From: Brevibacterium sp. 'Marine'
GTDB lineage: Bacteria; Actinomycetota; Actinomycetes; Actinomycetales; Brevibacteriaceae
Assembly: GCF_012844365.1 (NCBI RefSeq)
Contig: NZ_CP051626.1
Location: 496,001 to 560,000 of the forward strand
Direction: 5' to 3'
DNA: 64,000 nucleotides
Of this stretch, positions 17,952 to 25,675 are shown in pieces (within the stretch, counting starts at the first letter, position 1; each line of letters opens with the position of its first letter). The notes beneath the pieces were generated by a model, which did not search any database, was not told the origin of the DNA, and was given only the letters and a program-made list of their open reading frames with translations. A program made the position numbers and the translations under genes.

Positions 17952-18009
17952 ACTACCCGACGGCGGCCCAGCAACCTCGCGCGAGGTTGCTGGGCCGCCG
18001 TCAGGTAGT
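17952..18009. repeat. 58-bp palindromic repeat, copy 1
   Basis: Two 29-bp arms with a single mismatch and no spacer; the centre is CCTCGCGCGAGG and the arms contain GACGGCGGCCCAGCAACC. It lies between the convergent aceB and DUF664 genes and may act as their terminator. Copies 2 (19861) and 3 (52699) share the arms and part of the flanking CAATTACTACC. Confidence 0.95.
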
Positions 18010-18038
18010 TCTGGGGGTTTCGGTGGTTCTGTGGGGGC

Positions 18039-18641
18039 TCAGGACCAGTCCGTACCCTCGGGCGGCCACGGCTCACCGTCGGCCTCGGCGTTGAGCTGGT
18101 AGGCGATCGCCCCGTCGATCGATTCGCGGATGATGTCGGCGTGACCGGCATGGCGGGCGATCTCGGTCGCCAGGTGCCATAGGATCCACCGCACGGTCAT
18201 ATCGAAGTCATCGGGCATCCACGGGTTGTCCGGCATCGGCACTTCGGTGCCGAGGTCGGTCCCAGCCTCTTCGACAGCCGAGCGAGCCTCTTCGATCCCG
18301 TCGATGACCGTGTCGAAGATCGCGACCGCCTCGTCGATGTCGAGGTCGGGGAGGGCCGACCCGTCGAACATCAGCGTCAGCCCCACCTTCTCGTTGACCG
18401 TCCGGTAGTCGTCTTCTCCGACCTCTCGAGTCGGATCCTTGACTTGGATGAGCCAGTTGTTGACCACCTGGGCGCCGTGGACGATGAGCCCGAGGATGCT
18501 CAATCCACTGGCCGTCGGCGTGCTGCGAGCCTGCGCATCGGTCAGGCCCAGCGACGTGAGCTTGAGCTGCCTGCACTGCTGAGTGAGGTATGTGAAGGCG
18601 GCATCGGCTTCGGTCGTGACGGAAGGGGTGAAGAACGGCAT
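18039..18641 (-). CDS. DinB/DUF664 family protein
   Basis: A 200-residue four-helix-bundle protein of the DinB/DUF664 group, common in actinobacteria, where several members are mycothiol-dependent transferases. Helix 1 is FTYLTQQCRQLKLTSLGLTD; metal-ligand histidines expected for the fold are LIVHGAQVVNNWL (about residue 55) and the late RWILWHLATEIARHAGHADIIRE with three His. GDEP-like DGEPWPPEGTDWS closes the protein. The ATG follows ATAAGGAGAGACC. It is divergent from the WYL regulator gene, sharing the 155-bp promoter that holds an operator-like palindrome, so that regulator may control it. Thiol substrate and reaction unknown. Confidence 0.82.
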   Translation of the reverse strand: MPFFTPSVTTEADAAFTYLTQQCRQLKLTSLGLTDAQARSTPTASGLSILGLIVHGAQVVNNWLIQVKDPTREVGEDDYRTVNEKVGLTLMFDGSALPDLDIDEAVAIFDTVIDGIEEARSAVEEAGTDLGTEVPMPDNPWMPDDFDMTVRWILWHLATEIARHAGHADIIRESIDGAIAYQLNAEADGEPWPPEGTDWS

Positions 18642-18720
18642 GGTCTCTCCTTATGAGGTCTCCGCTTGGCATGTCCGCCGCAGTCGATTCGCTGCGCCGG
18701 TGATCCCATCGTGGGCCGCT

Positions 18721-18743
18721 ATGCGGACATATACTGTCCGCAT
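18721..18743. promoter_or_regulatory. Operator palindrome overlapping a TATACT -10
   Basis: ATGCGGACA-tatac-TGTCCGCAT: perfect 9-bp arms around a 5-bp centre. The centre and first arm base form TATACT (18730-18735), a good -10 box, so a protein bound here would block transcription. It lies between the divergent DUF664 (start 18641) and WYL regulator (start 18797) genes; the WYL protein is the obvious candidate binder. Confidence 0.7.
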
Positions 18744-18796
18744 CGGGATTTCAGTCTGATCGGAATCCACTTGAGCGAATTCAACCCGGAGGTGCG

Positions 18797-19879
18797 ATGC
18801 GCTCGGAGGCGAGGCTTCTGGCTCTGCTCGGCATGTTCGCATCTGGGCGTGGGTACGCAGCTGCCGAGCTCGCCGCCCGCTTCGACGTCACCCCACGAAC
18901 CATCCGCCGCGATATCGCCGAACTGCGCGCTCTCGGTTACATCATCTCCTCGGGCACGGGTGCTGCCGGGTGCTACCGCGCCGAATCGCGGACGGTGCTG
19001 CCGCCTCTGCAGCTCGAGGCGGGGGAGGCGCTGGCTACCGCGGTGGGGCTGGCACTCCTGCGCGGGGCCGGCCTGGACACCGAGTATGCGGATTCGGCGA
19101 CGACCAAGCTGCGGGAGAGGCTCCCGCCCGCGATGCGCACGGCCGTCGCGGATATCGCGGCGGCCGTGTCCGTGTCCGAGGGAAACGTCCCCGGAGTCGA
19201 CATCGATGCGGTCATCACGCTCTCCTCGGCGATCAACGCGTCGACGATCGCGACCTTCGACTATCGGAAGATGCGGCGGAATGGGGCCGACGACCTCTCT
19301 GTCACGAGCGCGCCAAATGCACCGACTGCCGAACCGATCCCGTATCGGTCCGGTTCGGACGACAGCCCTGATGACGGCCCTGACGATGCCCGCCGCACGT
19401 CCGTGCGTCGTGTGGAGCCGATCCGCCTCGTCGTCCTCGGCGCGCACTGGTATCTGTTCGCCTTCGACCTCGACCGCGACGATCATCGGGTCTTTCGCCT
19501 CGATCGCATGGACCGGGTCCACGCGACGACCCTGAGCTTCACCCCACGGGACCACCCCGACGCCGAGGCGGCCGTCTCCGCCGCCGTCACCACCACCGCG
19601 TATCCGCACACGGTCGTGCTGCGCACCCCCGCCTCGGCGCAGGAAGCGAAGGAATGGTTCCCCACCCGGAGTGCCACCATCACCGAGGCGGCCGATGGTG
19701 TGCGCATCACCTGCGGATTCTGGGACCTCAGGTGGGTCGCGGCCACCTTGGCGGCCATCCCCGCCGAGATCGCAGTGCTCCATCCGCCGGAACTCATCGA
19801 GTCCCTGCGCGACCACGCCGCACGAGCGCAGGCGGTCGTCGACGCATCCACTCCCCCAGGACTACCTGACGGCGGCTGA
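18797..19879 (+). CDS. HTH/WYL-domain transcriptional regulator
   Basis: A 360-residue regulator. Residues 1-60 are a DeoR-type winged helix (ARLLALLGMFASGRGY, then DVTPRTIRRDIAELRALGY). A middle domain is followed by a WYL ligand-binding domain (VEPIRLVVLGAHWYLFAFD, then DHRVFRLDRMDRV) and a C-terminal WCX region. Between the WYL strands an acidic, serine-rich loop (about residues 178-205) is an insertion. The GGAGGTGCG ribosome site precedes the ATG. The last five residues and the stop codon (LPDGG, TGA at 19877) are encoded by the left arm of palindromic repeat copy 2, so the gene's natural end appears to have been replaced when that repeat arrived. Confidence 0.87.
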   Translation: MRSEARLLALLGMFASGRGYAAAELAARFDVTPRTIRRDIAELRALGYIISSGTGAAGCYRAESRTVLPPLQLEAGEALATAVGLALLRGAGLDTEYADSATTKLRERLPPAMRTAVADIAAAVSVSEGNVPGVDIDAVITLSSAINASTIATFDYRKMRRNGADDLSVTSAPNAPTAEPIPYRSGSDDSPDDGPDDARRTSVRRVEPIRLVVLGAHWYLFAFDLDRDDHRVFRLDRMDRVHATTLSFTPRDHPDAEAAVSAAVTTTAYPHTVVLRTPASAQEAKEWFPTRSATITEAADGVRITCGFWDLRWVAATLAAIPAEIAVLHPPELIESLRDHAARAQAVVDASTPPGLPDGG

Positions 19880-19918
19880 GCAACCTCGCGCGAGGTTGCT
19901 GGGCCCCCGTCAGGTAGT
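19861..19918. repeat. 58-bp palindromic repeat, copy 2
   Basis: Same element as at 17952, with arms ACTACCTGACGGCGG... and its complement and three internal mismatches. It overlaps the 3' end of the WYL regulator gene and supplies its stop codon. On the right it is followed by AATTGGGGG, the mirror of the CAATT found left of copies 1 and 3. Confidence 0.95.
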
Positions 19919-19990
19919 AATTGGGGGAGTGGGGTGGCGGTTACCTGACCGTAGAGTGATCCCGAAATGAACGAATCATGGATGAGTCCA

Positions 19991-20003
19991 TATACTGGGG
20001 GCC
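19991..20003 (+). promoter_or_regulatory. -10 box for a leaderless or near-leaderless uspA transcript
   Basis: TATACT lies exactly seven bases before the ATG at 20004. TANNNT-N7-ATG is the usual geometry of leaderless mRNAs in actinobacteria. A GGGGG run between them could also act as a ribosome site if transcription starts further upstream. Confidence 0.5.
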
Positions 20004-20393
20004 ATGACGATTCTCATTGGCTACCTACCCGCTCCCGAGGGTGAGGCTGCTCTGCGTGCGGGCTTCGCAGAGGCCAAACTGCGGTCGAGCGCTGCCGTCG
20101 TGATCAACTCACAGCGACGAGGTGCCAGTGGAGCTCCGACCGAGATCGGTGAGGATGAGATCAAGCGGATCGTCGACCTCGGCAGGGAATCGGACGTCGA
20201 GGTCGAGGTGCTCCAGCCCGATCACGAAGACGATCTGCCCGGCACGCTCAACGATCTCGCCGAGGAGTACGACGCCCAACTCATCGTCATCGGCCTGCGC
20301 AAACGCTCGGCGATCGGGAAGTTCATCCTCGGCTCGCAGGCCCAGCGCATCCTCCTCGAAGCCGAGGTCCCGGTGCTGACGGCCAAGGCCTGA
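20004..20393 (+). CDS. UspA-family universal stress protein
   Basis: A 129-residue single-domain universal stress protein. It starts with the first beta strand MTILIGYLPAPEGEAAL and ends with the ATP-binding loop GLRKRSAIGKFILGSQAQRI (family pattern G-2x-G-9x-G-S/T in modified form) and EVPVLTAK. Such proteins bind ATP and adjust the cell to stress or growth arrest. It is convergent with the large FAD/Fe-S dehydrogenase across only 49 bp, which include a CGCCGAGGCGG motif at 20418. Confidence 0.88.
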   Translation: MTILIGYLPAPEGEAALRAGFAEAKLRSSAAVVINSQRRGASGAPTEIGEDEIKRIVDLGRESDVEVEVLQPDHEDDLPGTLNDLAEEYDAQLIVIGLRKRSAIGKFILGSQAQRILLEAEVPVLTAKA

Positions 20394-20442
20394 GGCGACT
20401 GCCAGGGCCTGAAACCTCGCCGAGGCGGCCCTGACCTCGGAC

Positions 20443-23400
20443 TCATCGCCGCGGTTCCAGCCCCCACCCCCACGCGAGGAGTTCTGCCAGCGACACCCCC
20501 GCGGCGTCGCTGAGATCCGTGATCTGCGTGCGGCACGAATACCCGTCGGCAAGAACGACCTGCAGCCGCCCGTCCGCGCCGGATCCCGTGGCACGAGCGC
20601 GCGAAGCATCTGAGACAGCCTCCGTCGCACGATGAGTTGAAGCATTGGTATCGGTATCGGTATCGGTATCGGAAACGGTGACGGTATCGGAATCGGCCCG
20701 AGCCTCCACCCCGGTGACCCGTCCGCGTCTGCGCAGCGCCGGCAGCAGAGCCACCTCGGCGACGGCGACCGAAGTCTCGAAATGACCGTCTTCGACGCCG
20801 AAGTTCCCGGCCAGACCGCAGCACCCGCCGAGGAACTCCGTATCCGCTCCGGCCCGGGCCAGCAGTTCCTGATCGGCCGCGTTGCCGAAGATCGCCGACT
20901 GGTGGCAGTGCGGCTGCACAAGCGCCTCGACTCCGGACAGGTCGGGTAGTTCGGCGCCGATGCTCAGCAGATACTGAGCCAGGGTCTGCACCCGGTTCGC
21001 CACTCGGTGCGAGGCCTCATCAGCGACGAGCTTGAGCGAATCGTCCTTGAGCGTTGCCAAGCACGAGGGTTCGACGCCGATGATCGGCACATCTCCCGTG
21101 GCATCGAGAGCGGTGATCGTCTCCGACAGATTCGCCCTCGCGGCATCGAGCTGACCGGTCGAGATGAGCGGCAGTCCGCAGCACACCGTCTGATCGATCA
21201 CCCGCACATGAACCCCGGCCTGCTCGAGCACGGCGACGGCCGCGGCGAGGATGCGCGGAGCGAAATGGTTCGACCAGGAATCGGCGAACAGCACGACCTC
21301 AGCCGTGGGCGGCAGCGAGTCCGCGGCCGGCGACGAATCCGCGCCCGGTGACTCGGCGCTCGCACGCGACTTCGGTGCCGCCTCGGCGGTGGTGGCCCAC
21401 CATTTCCTGAACGGCGTGGCCGCGAACTGCGGAATCGACCGGCGGACGTCGATGCCGGCCATCTTCTTCGCCAGCGTCGTCAGCCCCGGCAGCCCCGAGA
21501 CCCGGTTGACCGCGGGTGCGAGAGGAGTGATGAGACGGGCGAGCTGCGGAAGGAACCCGAGCGAATAGTGCTTCATCGGCCGCAGCTTGCCCTTGTACGA
21601 CTGGTAGAGCACCTCGGCCTTGTACGTGGACATGTCCGTGCCGGTCGGGCACTCGGTCCCGCAGGCCTTGCACGACAGGCACAGGTCGAGAGCCTCGTGC
21701 ACCTCGGGGGAGTCCCAGCGAGGCTCGAGCAGTTCCCCGGACACCATCTCCTGCAGCACTCGCGCACGCCCTCGCGTCGAATGCCGCTCATCCCGTGTGG
21801 CCTGGTACGACGGGCACATGATGCCGCCGCCGGCCGCCGAATCCGCACGGCACTTGCCGACTCCGGTGCACCGGTGCACCGCCGAGGCGAAACCGGCGGA
21901 CTCGCCTTCGTAGGCCATCGCGAGGGTGCCGGGCAGCTCCTGACGCAGCGGCAGCTGGGTGAGGCGGACCGACTCGTCGAGCGCGTCCGGGTCGACGATG
22001 ACACCGGGATTGAGCAGATGCTGAGGATCGAAGAGCCGCTTGACCTGGGAAAACAGGTCGAGCGCCGCTGGGGTGTACATGAGGCGCAGCAGTTCGGAGC
22101 GGGCCCGGCCGTCCCCGTGCTCCCCGGAGACCGACCCGCCGTAGCGCGCGACGAGCTTGGTGGCCGCGACCATGAAATCGCGCATCACCTGCCCGCCGTT
22201 CGGATCCGCGAGCGGGAAGTCCACGCGCATGTGCAGGCAGCCGTCACCGAAGTGCCCGTAGGGAATGGCCCACAGTCCGTGCTCCTCGAGCAGCTCCATG
22301 AGGTCATGCAGATAATCGCCGAGGTGGTCCACCGGAACCGCCGAATCCTCCCATCCCGCGTGGGCATCGCGCCCATCGGGGGTGCGCGAGACCAGGCCGG
22401 CGCCATCGGCGCGGATCGCCCATACCTCGGCCGCTGCTCGGGCGTCGAGGACCGCGGAGTCGAGTGCCTTCGACTCGGAGATGAGGCGCTGAGTCTCGGC
22501 CTCGAGCTTTGCCTCGTTCTCGCCGGTGAGTTCGACGACGAGCCAGCCCGCACCCTCGGGAAGGGGCGGGACCGCCTCGGCGCCCTTGGTGTCGATGACC
22601 CGGTCGAGCATGCGCGAATCGAGTCCCTCGCAGGCGGCGACGGGGAAGTCCTTCAGCAGCGGCGCATCGTGGGCGGCGGCGACCATGTCCGCATAGCCGA
22701 GCACCACCGCCGAGGTGAAGCTCGGATCCTTGACCAGGCGCATCTTCGCCGCGAGGATGACGCCCCAGGTGCCCTCGGTGCCGGCGAATGCACGGCGGAC
22801 GTCGAAGCCGTTCTCCGGAAGGAGGGATTCGAGTCCGTACCCGGAGACCTGGCGGGAGAATGTGCCGAAGTTCGTGCGGATGGTGCCGAGGTTCTGTGCC
22901 ACGAGTTCATGCAGCCGCGGGAACGTGGTGGAGGCGTCCGCGTCATCGAGGGTGACGACGGTGCCGTCGATGAGCATGATCTTCAGCGCGAGAATGTTGT
23001 CGCCCGTGCGTCCGTAGCCCAGCGCCCGGGGCCCGCAGGCATTGTTGCCGATCATCCCGCCGATCGTGCAGCGGGTGTGGGTGGACGGGTCCGGGCCGAA
23101 ACGCAGACCGTGCGGTTTGGCCTGTTTCTGCAGGTGGGCGTGGATGCAGCCGGACTGCACCCAGGCCGCCTGCTCATCCGGATCGAGGTCGAGGACCGCG
23201 TTCATATGGAGAGAGAAGTCGAGGACGATGCCGCGGCCGATGGCGTTGCCGGCGATCGATGTGCCGGCACCGCGGCTGGTGATGGGCACACCGAGGCGGC
23301 GCGCAACAGACAGGACACGAGCCACCTCGCCCTCGTCGTGGGGGAAGACGATGGCGGCAGGGACTAGTCGGAAGAGCGAGGCATCGGAGGAGTACGCGGC

Positions 23401-23541
23401 GCGGTCGGTATCGTCGATGCTGAAATCACGGATGCCCGCGGCGCGGAACTGTTCGGCGAGTGCGGTGGGAAGCGGCGTCTGGGACTCGTCTTCGTCGACG
23501 GTCGCCCGATTCGCTCCAGTGGGATCGGCCATAGTCGTCAT
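20443..23541 (-). CDS. FAD-linked oxidase / Fe-S oxidoreductase fusion (D-lactate dehydrogenase-like)
   Basis: A 1032-residue two-part dehydrogenase. The N-terminal half is a PCMH-type FAD domain (SRGAGTSIAGNAIGRGIVLD; DPSTHTRCTIGGMIGNNACG) with its cap domain and GSVSGEHGDGRARSELL. Then come two ferredoxin-type Fe-S motifs, CTGVGKC...MCPSY and CLSCKACGTECPTG, and a C-terminal CCG domain pair (VCCGLPLIS, HCHQSAIF, GGCCGLAGNFG). This layout is that of membrane-associated D-lactate/2-hydroxyacid dehydrogenases (Dld-III, YdiJ). Two low-complexity stretches are inserted: ASAESPGADSSPAADSLPPT before the CCG part, and a SDTDTDTDTN run near the C-terminus encoded by GGTATC x4. The start is uncertain: an ATG at 23541 fits best, but in-frame ATGs extend to 23616. 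Confidence 0.85.
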   Translation of the reverse strand: MTTMADPTGANRATVDEDESQTPLPTALAEQFRAAGIRDFSIDDTDRAAYSSDASLFRLVPAAIVFPHDEGEVARVLSVARRLGVPITSRGAGTSIAGNAIGRGIVLDFSLHMNAVLDLDPDEQAAWVQSGCIHAHLQKQAKPHGLRFGPDPSTHTRCTIGGMIGNNACGPRALGYGRTGDNILALKIMLIDGTVVTLDDADASTTFPRLHELVAQNLGTIRTNFGTFSRQVSGYGLESLLPENGFDVRRAFAGTEGTWGVILAAKMRLVKDPSFTSAVVLGYADMVAAAHDAPLLKDFPVAACEGLDSRMLDRVIDTKGAEAVPPLPEGAGWLVVELTGENEAKLEAETQRLISESKALDSAVLDARAAAEVWAIRADGAGLVSRTPDGRDAHAGWEDSAVPVDHLGDYLHDLMELLEEHGLWAIPYGHFGDGCLHMRVDFPLADPNGGQVMRDFMVAATKLVARYGGSVSGEHGDGRARSELLRLMYTPAALDLFSQVKRLFDPQHLLNPGVIVDPDALDESVRLTQLPLRQELPGTLAMAYEGESAGFASAVHRCTGVGKCRADSAAGGGIMCPSYQATRDERHSTRGRARVLQEMVSGELLEPRWDSPEVHEALDLCLSCKACGTECPTGTDMSTYKAEVLYQSYKGKLRPMKHYSLGFLPQLARLITPLAPAVNRVSGLPGLTTLAKKMAGIDVRRSIPQFAATPFRKWWATTAEAAPKSRASAESPGADSSPAADSLPPTAEVVLFADSWSNHFAPRILAAAVAVLEQAGVHVRVIDQTVCCGLPLISTGQLDAARANLSETITALDATGDVPIIGVEPSCLATLKDDSLKLVADEASHRVANRVQTLAQYLLSIGAELPDLSGVEALVQPHCHQSAIFGNAADQELLARAGADTEFLGGCCGLAGNFGVEDGHFETSVAVAEVALLPALRRRGRVTGVEARADSDTVTVSDTDTDTDTNASTHRATEAVSDASRARATGSGADGRLQVVLADGYSCRTQITDLSDAAGVSLAELLAWGWGLEPRR
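20647..20670. repeat. GGTATC x4 microsatellite inside the dehydrogenase gene
   Basis: Four perfect GGTATC units read on the reverse strand as alternating Asp-Thr codons. Unit length is a multiple of three, so copy changes would alter the Asp-Thr run without breaking the frame. Confidence 0.9.
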
Positions 23542-23789
23542 GTCCGCATTGTGCCACTTGGGTTGCCGGAACATCGATACCGTCCACGCAGGAAAGGTGT
23601 GAGCGACGGTCATCATCCAGACCCATGGAAAGTTATACGTTCGTTATCATACGTGCTCAGAACGGTGCTACACAGTAGCCTGAGTTCCTATATCCGGGAA
23701 TTCTTGGCGTCTTGACATATTCGTGGTATCTAATGGGACTACACCAATTCGTGGCAACGGGCCACAACATGAATGCAGGGGAAGAAACC

Positions 23790-24044
23790 ATGTCTCGTCG
23801 AGCTCGTGAATTGACAGTTGATCAGACCGCATTAGTCGGCGTCGTCCGAAAGGTCGCGCGGCAGCGTTCGAAAATCAACACCGACTATGTGATGGCGATT
23901 CTGCGCGCCCGCGAAGAAGGTGCGACCTTCGGTGCGATCGCCGAGGCGGCTGGCACCTCTTCGCAGGCCGTCCAGGAGATCGTGCGCAGGCACGGACCGG
24001 TCAAGCGCAGTGAGCCGAAGGCCGGAGTCTCCGACCCCGCCTGA
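23790..24044 (+). CDS. Small HTH-like protein of unknown function
   Basis: An 84-residue basic protein. The sequence ALVGVVRKVARQRSKINTDY is followed by a helix-turn-helix-like segment, ATFGAIAEAAGTSSQAVQEI and VRRHG, resembling a resolvase-type or sigma-type recognition helix. The start is chosen because AGGGGAAG lies five bases before the ATG at 23790; an in-frame ATG 21 bp earlier lacks one. It stands alone and is followed by a hairpin at 24115-24151. Its AIAEAA codons contain a CGCCGAGGCGG motif (23939-23949). Possibly a small DNA-binding regulator; no family recognised. Confidence 0.65.
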   Translation: MSRRARELTVDQTALVGVVRKVARQRSKINTDYVMAILRAREEGATFGAIAEAAGTSSQAVQEIVRRHGPVKRSEPKAGVSDPA

Positions 24045-24114
24045 CCTCAGGAGTCACAGGGGAAGAACGGCACTCGCCGACCACCTCTGTGTCCGCACTT
24101 CCCTCGCAGAAACC

Positions 24115-24151
24115 AGGGCGGTGACCCGTAATCGGTACGGATCACCGCCCT
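24115..24151. terminator. Strong hairpin downstream of the small HTH gene
   Basis: AGGGCGGTGA (24115-24124) pairs perfectly with TCACCGCCCT (24142-24151), with further CCGT/ACGG pairing inside. It lies 70 bp after the stop codon. No U-tract follows, as is common for actinobacterial terminators. Confidence 0.7.
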
Positions 24152-24547
24152 TGTGCGATTCATGGACGTTCTCTGACGGTTGCGTGACCGATTCATCGAG
24201 ACGCCGGAAGCGGGAATTCTCGTTCCGGGGACAATGGGCCTGTTGGGCGAACACATTCTCCCAGTGATTTCTGCTCGAAACACGAAAATCACTTCAGGAT
24301 TCGACGTGTCGTGTGTTTGCGAAATCACCTGCCGCAAGGTGCCGTGACGGCAACCGCAGGTGCGTTTCTGGGAGGCGAGAATAGCCGTGTGATCGGAGTT
24401 CCTGGCGCCTTGGGGTGGATTAGATACAAGAAGTACATAGTCGCCGGTGTATTGCAGTCTTGTTACACAAGGTGCGGAACCGGGTGGTTCCCGGCCTGTC
24501 GGCGGACACTCGGGCGAGGGGTGCGACGGGTTGTCTAGAGTGGCCGT
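24152..24547. other. Gene-free region upstream of the monophosphatase gene
   Basis: About 400 bp without a convincing gene. At 24326-24362 an outer stem CACCTGC/GCAGGTG encloses an inner GGTGCCG-tga-CGGCAACC stem. This could be a terminator, an RNA leader or a small RNA. The promoter of the monophosphatase gene should lie in the AT-richer stretch 24420-24480. Confidence 0.5.
24326..24362. other. Nested hairpin in a non-coding gap
   Basis: Outer perfect 7-bp arms (24326-24332 and 24356-24362) enclose an inner stem formed by GGTGCCG and CGGCAACC. It is followed by CGTTTCTG. Function unknown; terminator or structured RNA are the options. Confidence 0.5.
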
Positions 24548-25513
24548 ATGAACTCCGAGCTCGAATCCCTGCCCGCTGAGATCGTCGACGACTCTCTGAT
24601 CCGCATCGCCTCCGACCTCTCACTCATGGCGTGGGAGCAGATGCTCGCCTGGAGGCCGCTGCTCGGCGCGAGCCTCGACGCCAGTGTCGTCGACACGAAG
24701 ACCTCGCCGAACGACCTCGTCACTCGCGCGGACGCGCAGATCGAGGCGCTCGTGCGCGGCTACCTCAACCGAGTCAGGCCCCGCGACCTCATGGTCGGCG
24801 AAGAGGGGGCGGAAGCCCTCGACCCGGTCGAATTCTTCCCCGCGGATTTCCTGCTGGGGCTCAACGCTTTCGAGCCGGAGACCGGTGCACTCAATGAGAT
24901 CGCGGACGACGGCCGGCGACTGGAATGGCATATCGACCCGATCGACGGCACCGTCAACTATGTCCGCAACATCGAACACCACGCCTTCTCCGTCGGCGTC
25001 TGCGCGGTCGCAGATGAGAACGACGCCGGCCTCGGACTCGGCGACTGGCAGATCGGACTCGTCGCCTCGCCCGGGCTGGACGCCACATGGCTGGCGGCCG
25101 CGGGCCTAGGCGCCTTTCGGATCGACGGGCGTCTGGTCGACCACCGCGAGGCAGGTGCCGCCATTCCGGCGCGACGACTGCGCGGGACGCCGCCCGGGCT
25201 GTCCGGCAGGCTCCTGGCAACGGGGTTCGCGTATGCCCTGAGCAACCGCGGCGCCCAATTGGCCAAGCTCGAGAGCCTCATGACCGGATACGACGACATC
25301 CGTCGCTGCGGCTCGGCCGCACTCGATCTGTGCATGGTCGCCGAAGGCCGAGTCAACGGCTACGCCGAACGCGGCCTGGGCATCTACGACTACGCCGGTG
25401 GGGCGGTCATCGTCGAAGAGGCCGGACTCAAGGTCAGCCGCGGAGGATCCGGCGGCCCGACAGCCGCCGCCGACACCCAGGACGAGGTCGACAGACTCAT
25501 CGCCGCCATCTGA
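24548..25513 (+). CDS. Inositol monophosphatase family protein
   Basis: A 321-residue Mg-dependent phosphatase of the IMPase family. Metal-binding motifs: VGEEGAEA (residues 78-85), DPIDGTVNYVRNIEHHAFSV (about 137-156) and the second-domain aspartate region GLGIYDYAGGAVIVEEAG (about 279-296), where YDYAGG replaces the common WDxAAG. TSPNDLVTRADAQIE is the usual N-terminal helix. An insertion of about 25 residues (PADFLLGLNAFEPETGALNE) follows the first motif. Members hydrolyse inositol-1-phosphate, histidinol-phosphate or 3'-phosphoadenosine phosphates; which applies here is not clear. It is monocistronic, with a hairpin at 25559-25585 after it. Confidence 0.87.
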   Translation: MNSELESLPAEIVDDSLIRIASDLSLMAWEQMLAWRPLLGASLDASVVDTKTSPNDLVTRADAQIEALVRGYLNRVRPRDLMVGEEGAEALDPVEFFPADFLLGLNAFEPETGALNEIADDGRRLEWHIDPIDGTVNYVRNIEHHAFSVGVCAVADENDAGLGLGDWQIGLVASPGLDATWLAAAGLGAFRIDGRLVDHREAGAAIPARRLRGTPPGLSGRLLATGFAYALSNRGAQLAKLESLMTGYDDIRRCGSAALDLCMVAEGRVNGYAERGLGIYDYAGGAVIVEEAGLKVSRGGSGGPTAAADTQDEVDRLIAAI

Positions 25514-25558
25514 CCAGGGCGCAGCGAAGCCCGCCGTACGCCCGCCCGATCCCACTTC

Positions 25559-25585
25559 AAGTGTGATGCAGATAACGTCACACTT
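25559..25585. terminator. Hairpin AAGTGTGA/TCACACTT followed by T-rich tract
   Basis: Perfect 8-bp arms (25559-25566 and 25578-25585) followed by CTTTGACTTTATTTT. It fits an intrinsic terminator for the monophosphatase gene. It overlaps the likely -35 region of the iron transporter promoter, so an operator role is also possible. Confidence 0.6.
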
Positions 25586-25605
25586 CTTTGACTTTATTTT
25601 CGAAG

Positions 25606-25624
25606 CATAGGCTAAGCTTACTTT
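25606..25624. promoter_or_regulatory. Candidate DtxR/IdeR iron box
   Basis: CATAGGCTAAGCTTACTTT matches the actinobacterial iron-box consensus (TTAGGTTAGGCTAACCTAA) at about 11 of the 15 central positions. It lies 52 bp before the iron-siderophore binding protein gene, where DtxR/IdeR with Fe(II) would repress transcription. The match is by eye. Confidence 0.5.
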
Positions 25625-25675
25625 CAGTGTGTGCACACGCTCTTCTCATACGTTCATTCCTGAAAGTGGGACCCC

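Noticed and set aside
21568-23367. A 599-codon open frame antisense to the FAD/Fe-S dehydrogenase
   Set aside because: Shadow of a gene whose FAD and Fe-S motifs are all on the other strand.
23712-23740. Promoter with TTGACA for the small HTH gene
   Set aside because: A perfect TTGACA is present at 23712-23717, but no -10 hexamer lies at 16-18 bp spacing.
24045-24547. tRNA or other stable RNA gene in the largest gene-free gap
   Set aside because: No cloverleaf with a T-loop GTTC and acceptor pairing could be found; only simple hairpins.
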